Assembly (NCBI GenBank): GCA_024681475.1
Contig: JAILAT010000047.1
Span: forward strand, 21,635-85,634
DNA from: Bacteroidales bacterium
GTDB lineage: Bacteria > Bacteroidota > Bacteroidia > Bacteroidales > P3
Reading direction: 5' to 3'
DNA: 64,000 nt
Part shown: positions 61,071-64,000 of the stretch, piece by piece
Position numbering within the stretch: position 1 is the first letter of the stretch
Layout of the letters: each line of letters begins with the position of its first letter
Position numbers and translations under genes: made by a program
The notes under the pieces: model-generated
What the model was told of the DNA's origin: nothing
Seen by the model: the letters and a program-made list of their open reading frames with translations, nothing else
Database searches by the model: none

Positions 61071-61424
61071 AACTTGAATAAGTCTGCGCTATGACTATCC
61101 GCCAATTATAACAGACATTCATCAATATGGAGTCGGCACCTTGCCCTTTGACCGACAGGCATGTTAGTGCTGGCTATCAGCAGCAGAGTGGCGGATATAT
61201 CGACTGAGCCAAACGGGAGGGTGTAGAGGTGGATTATCACAAGTGCTCTCCTTCCCAATACTGGCACCTGATTACCTTCTGCGACAGTAAGAATCCCGAC
61301 GACAAATTCCGGTCGGTCGTGTGCGGTGAACTTATCTTTTGGATGGCAGAAGTTCTCGGTTGTGTCGACAACCAGGAGATGGACCGACTTGTTTTTTCGC
61401 GGAAGAACTGTTGACATTAAGAGC
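61071..61424 (+). pseudogene. Remnant coding segment
   Basis: A 61-codon open stretch from GTG 61229 to the stop at 61414 encodes YHKCSPSQYWHLITFCDS and GELIFWMAEVLGCVDNQEM, which reads like a real, Trp/Cys-containing protein fragment. It lacks a proper start, and a stop lies just upstream in frame. It probably derives from a larger gene interrupted during insertion or decay of this segment. Confidence 0.35.
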
Positions 61425-61640
61425 ATGATGAATATAGATATTAAGGATATGAAAAAAACAAAACATGGTATTCAGAAAAGGCTTAGTGACGCTTTTTCAC
61501 AAGCAGATGATGTTTTGTTAGAAGTGTCGGATACGATACCATTCAACTGGGTTGTTAGTGCTATCTATGGAAAATTGAAATCATGCAAACATAAACACAT
61601 AGTCTATTTAAAGTTCGGAAACAAATTATACACATACTAA
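61425..61640 (+). CDS. Small hypothetical protein
   Basis: A 71-residue frame encodes KKTKHGIQKRLSDAFSQADD, then VLLEVSDTIPFNWVVSAIYGK and a basic tail. It is AT-rich like the surrounding region. Its composition is protein-like, but nothing else supports it. No family is recognised. Confidence 0.35.
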   Translation: MMNIDIKDMKKTKHGIQKRLSDAFSQADDVLLEVSDTIPFNWVVSAIYGKLKSCKHKHIVYLKFGNKLYTY

Positions 61641-61731
61641 AAAACCAGCCTTGTGGGACTGGTGGCGGTAGGAGTCTCTTGTGAGGCTCTAACCGATTGC
61701 AAAAATATAAAATATTTCTGATACAGCAAAT

Positions 61732-61974
61732 TTATTTTTTTCTTTTCATAATTTTTTGTGTCTCTTCAAGTGTGGTAAAGCGGCATTCATAGCCTTTTTC
61801 TGTTTGATTTACATATATATATATAGGAAATCCATAGATAGTCCGTTTTAATGCCTCGCTTGTAGCATTGTATGTAGGATAGCCGTCAAATTTGCCTACA
61901 TAAGTGACAATATCAAGGTTTTTTGACTTTGCAAACCGTTCCGCTGCTTTTCGTGTTTTTTCATTTGCTTCCAT
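61732..61974 (-). CDS. Small hypothetical protein with Firmicutes-style ribosome binding site
   Basis: The 80-residue protein (EANEKTRKAAERFAKSKNLD; GFPIYIYVNQTEKGYECRF) is AT-rich. A strong AGGAG (minus strand, 61989-61985) sits 10 nt before the ATG. Such Shine-Dalgarno sequences are rare in Bacteroidota and typical of Firmicutes, and the gene lies next to a decayed fragment read in the same direction. It is likely a passenger from a conjugative element. The function is unknown. Confidence 0.5.
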   Translation of the reverse strand: MEANEKTRKAAERFAKSKNLDIVTYVGKFDGYPTYNATSEALKRTIYGFPIYIYVNQTEKGYECRFTTLEETQKIMKRKK

Positions 61975-62000
61975 ATCCGTACAACTCCTTTCTGTCTGTT

Positions 62001-62395
62001 TTATTGTTCTAAAACGATAATTTTTGTTGCTTCTATCTCAAACCATTCTCCAATTGCAGCATCGCAATTTATCATAGGAATATCCAAAACATGTCCGTCC
62101 GTAAATCTATCACAATAAAGAATTGCAATGTGTTCTAAATATTCGTCGTTACTTCCCTTTTTTCTGTATCTTAGAGCATATTTATCTCCAAGTGTTGTTT
62201 CTTCATAAGGAAGGCGAATTGAAAGCTTGTTCGACCTGCTCTAATTCGTAATCAAAGCCGTGCTGTTTGGCGGCACGTTTTAATTCAATAAGGTACTTTT
62301 TAATCTCTTTCCAGTCAGACATATCCGTAAAGTTTGGAACAGAGAATTGTGGAGTAGAAACAAGCAGCGTTCTTTGCTCACTGATAGCTGCAAGT
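62001..62395 (-). pseudogene. Frameshifted remnant of an AT-rich gene
   Basis: On the minus strand one frame reads SEQRTLLVSTPQFSVPNFTD, then DWKEIKKYLIELKRAAKQHG and ends at a stop near 62205. A second frame picks up LSIRLPYEETTLGDKYALRY and continues to IGEWFEIEATKIIVLEQ with a stop at 62003. The two look like one protein broken by a frameshift, and no start codon is left because a stop precedes the first part near 62395. The style resembles proteins of Firmicutes conjugative elements. Confidence 0.5.
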
Positions 62396-62589
62396 AACTA
62401 GGTGACATAATGAGTTCTTTCTCATCGTTATCAGCGGTATATCATGTGTTTCAAGAAATGGCATTATTACCATGGTTTGAAAAGAATATTTTTTGAGCGA
62501 GGATTCGTTGGAAAAAAGCGTTATTATGGCAAAAAGTCGTTGGAAAAATGACGTAAATTTTATAAAAAGTCACTGGAAAAATAACAAAT
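62396..62589. other. AT-rich non-coding tail of the accessory segment
   Basis: No gene was recognised. The stretch has repeated short motifs (AAAAAGTCGTTGGAAAAATGA and AAAAAGTCACTGGAAAAATAA at about 62530-62583) and ends at the right 66-bp repeat. Confidence 0.4.
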
Positions 62590-62655
62590 CCCACACTGCG
62601 TTCCTTGTGTGGGGCTATAGAGAGTTGGCCTCTCCGAGGCAATAAATAGAAGTCC
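62590..62655 (-). repeat. 66-bp dispersed repeat, right copy (inverted)
   Basis: Inverted counterpart of 56875-56940 with about six mismatches. Several mismatches lie in the loop or change a G-U to an A-U pair (CCCCACAC against GTGTGGG), which suggests the hairpin is maintained. Confidence 0.8.
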
Positions 62656-62734
62656 CTATTGGTTGTTTCACGGCGTTACGGATTGGGTGATGACAAAAGA
62701 TTGCTTCAAATAGTGCTATGTGGTAAAAAAAACG

Positions 62735-62742
62735 TACCTTTG
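62735..62742 (+). promoter_or_regulatory. Probable -7 box of metG
   Basis: TACCTTTG lies 132 bp before the metG ATG. The leader between them contains no recognised riboswitch. Confidence 0.5.
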
Positions 62743-62874
62743 CATTTGGAGGAATGGGCGAAAAATTGGGGATGGACCAGGTAATGTTGCTGTTATACAG
62801 TGCGATACGAGCCCTTTTTCTCCTTGCGCAGGGGCGCAAATTATTATTTGTTTGAACGAAAAAATGAGACGATT

Positions 62875-64000
62875 ATGACCTATACTGACAAAGAAAAACA
62901 ATACAAACGATATACCGTCACTTCGGCGTTGCCTTACGCCAACGGTCCTGTACATATCGGCCATCTGGCTGGCGTCTATGTGCCTGCCGACATCTATGTG
63001 CGCTATCTGCGCGCCGCCGGCGAGGAGGTGATGTTCATCGGCGGCAGCGACGAGCACGGCGTGCCCATCACCATCAAGGCCCGCAATGAGGGCTGCACTC
63101 CGCAGGACATCGTGGACCGCTACCACAAAATCATCAAGGACAGTTTCGCCGAGCTGGGCATCTCGTTCGACATCTACAGCCGCACCTCCAGCAAGGAGCA
63201 CCACGAGACGGCGGCAGCCTACTTCAAGAAGCTCTACGAGGAAGGCAAATTCATCGAGAAGACCTCCATGCAGTACTACGACGAGGAGGCCCATCAGTTC
63301 CTCGCCGATCGCTACATCACCGGCACCTGCCCGCACTGCGGTAACGAACGCGCCTATGGCGACCAGTGCGAAGCCTGCGGCACCTCGCTGAATGCCACCG
63401 ACTTGATCAACCCCAAGAGCGCCCTCAGCGGCGCCAAGCCCGTGCTGCGCGAGACGAAGCACTGGTTCCTGCCGCTGGACCAGGACGAGCCCTGGCTGCG
63501 CCAATGGATTCTGGAGAGCCACAAAGATGACTGGAAGACCAACGTCTACGGCCAGTGCAAGTCGTGGATTGACGCCGGCCTGCAGCCCCGCGCCGTCACG
63601 CGCGACCTCGACTGGGGCGTCAAGGTGCCCCTCGAAGGCACCGACGGCAAGGTGCTCTACGTCTGGTTCGACGCACCCATCGGCTACATCTCCTTCACCA
63701 AGCAGCTCAAAGGCGACGACTGGGAACGCTGGTGGAAAGAGAAGGATACCAAGCTGGTGCACTTCATCGGCAAGGACAACATCGTCTTCCACTGCATCAT
63801 CTTCCCCTCGATGCTCCACGCCGACGGCTCCTACATCCTGCCCGCCAACGTACCCGCCAACGAGTTCCTCAACCTCGAGGGCGACAAGATAAGCACCTCG
63901 CGCAATTGGGCCGTATGGCTGCACGAATACCTGCGCGACTTCCCCGGCAAGCAAGACGTGCTGCGCTACACCCTTTGCTCCAACGCTCCCGAGACCAAGG
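62875..64000 (+). CDS. metG: Methionyl-tRNA synthetase (N-terminal part, cut by window end)
   Basis: The first 375 residues are visible. The class I HIGH motif is in [10 protein letters not shown] near residue 25, and the zinc-binding knuckles are in [18 protein letters not shown] near residues 145-165. [10 protein letters not shown]-type sequence appears as [17 protein letters not shown], and the KMSKS loop reads GDKISTSRN. The protein charges tRNA-Met in the cytoplasm. Codon use returns to the GC-rich core type, which marks the right edge of the accessory segment. The ATG at 62875 follows a 4-codon dead-end ATG at 62864. Confidence 0.95.
   Translation, partial: MTYTDKEKQYKRYTVTSALPYANGPVHIGHLAGVYVPADIYVRYLRAAGEEVMFIGGSDEHGVPITIKARNEGCTPQDIVDRYHKIIKDSFAELGISFDIYSRTSSKEHHETAAAYFKKLYEEGKFIEKTSMQYYDEEAHQFLADRYITGTCPHCGNERAYGDQCEACGTSLNATDLINPKSALSGAKPVLRETKHWFLPLDQDEPWLRQWILESHKDDWKTNVYGQCKSWIDAGLQPRAVTRDLDWGVKVPLEGTDGKVLYVWFDAPIGYISFTKQLKGDDWERWWKEKDTKLVHFIGKDNIVFHCIIFPSMLHADGSYILPANVPANEFLNLEGDKISTSRNWAVWLHEYLRDFPGKQDVLRYTLCSNAPETK

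Noticed and set aside
1-64000. CRISPR arrays, rRNA operons or insertion sequences with transposases
   Set aside because: No regularly spaced repeat series, rRNA-like sequence or transposase/integrase frame was found in the window.

Overview
The window comes from a Bacteroidota chromosome, most likely order Bacteroidales. The reasons are the promoter grammar (TTTG, 19-20 nt, TAnnTTTG upstream of many genes), near-absence of Shine-Dalgarno sequences, type IX secretion sorting domains on three proteins, a serine palmitoyltransferase of the Bacteroides sphingolipid type, and lineage-specific families (DUF4290, DUF4175, DUF6266, WbqC-like). I cannot name a genus.

Layout. 0-10 kb: an eight-gene minus-strand series (DUF4290, murA, PHP phosphatase, purB, ABC exporter, FN3/gliding-type secreted protein, nadK, degenerate ureohydrolase) ending at a strong terminator. 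10-12.4 kb: a type IX-secreted protein whose upstream region shares a 69-bp element with the murA operon. 12.4-16.4 kb: a plus-strand A1S_2505-like gene, then rluA-like, radical SAM, prolyl-tRNA editing and nadA genes on the minus strand. 16.4-17.35 kb: an AT-rich gene-free stretch with DnaA-box-like 9-mers. Genes to its left run mostly leftward and genes to its right initially run rightward. Together with three parS-like palindromes (14.8, 32.65, 34.64 kb) and mnmG, this marks the probable chromosomal replication origin. 17.3-25 kb: rpiB, an iron-sulfur LUD-like protein, deoC, then spt with a GNAT-fold neighbour (possible sphingolipid N-acyltransferase), a membrane-anchored protein and a lipoprotein. 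25-35.9 kb: SDR, DUF4175 protein, queCDE with a preQ1-I-type riboswitch, anti-sigma-like kinase, ybeY, mnmG, WbqC-like and a small protein. 36.3-36.5 kb: two identical tRNA-Lys(UUU). 36.6-39.9 kb: TPR protein, rsmA, membrane protein. 39.9-46.8 kb: a six-gene operon (TolC, HlyD, two ABC-2 permeases without an ATPase, LytS-type kinase, LytTR regulator). 47.2-48.2 kb: an unusual fusion of CoA-transferase subunit A with 3-aminobutyryl-CoA ammonia-lyase. 48.4-55.7 kb: secreted protein, GtrA, M14 peptidase, glycosyltransferase, phosphohexomutase, and tnaA with a structured leader. 56-62.7 kb: accessory region bounded by a 66-bp inverted repeat, holding unknown proteins, a DUF262/HNH GmrSD-like restriction protein and decayed AT-rich fragments. 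62.9 kb to the end: start of metG.

The accessory content is therefore concentrated at 56.8-62.7 kb. The rest is mostly origin-proximal core genome. The most noteworthy items are the AtoD-Kal fusion, the compact preQ1 riboswitch, the oriC/parS landscape, the tnaA leader, the inverted-repeat-bounded island, and the shared upstream element at 10.1 and 12.0 kb. All functions are read from sequence patterns and memory of families; no search was run.
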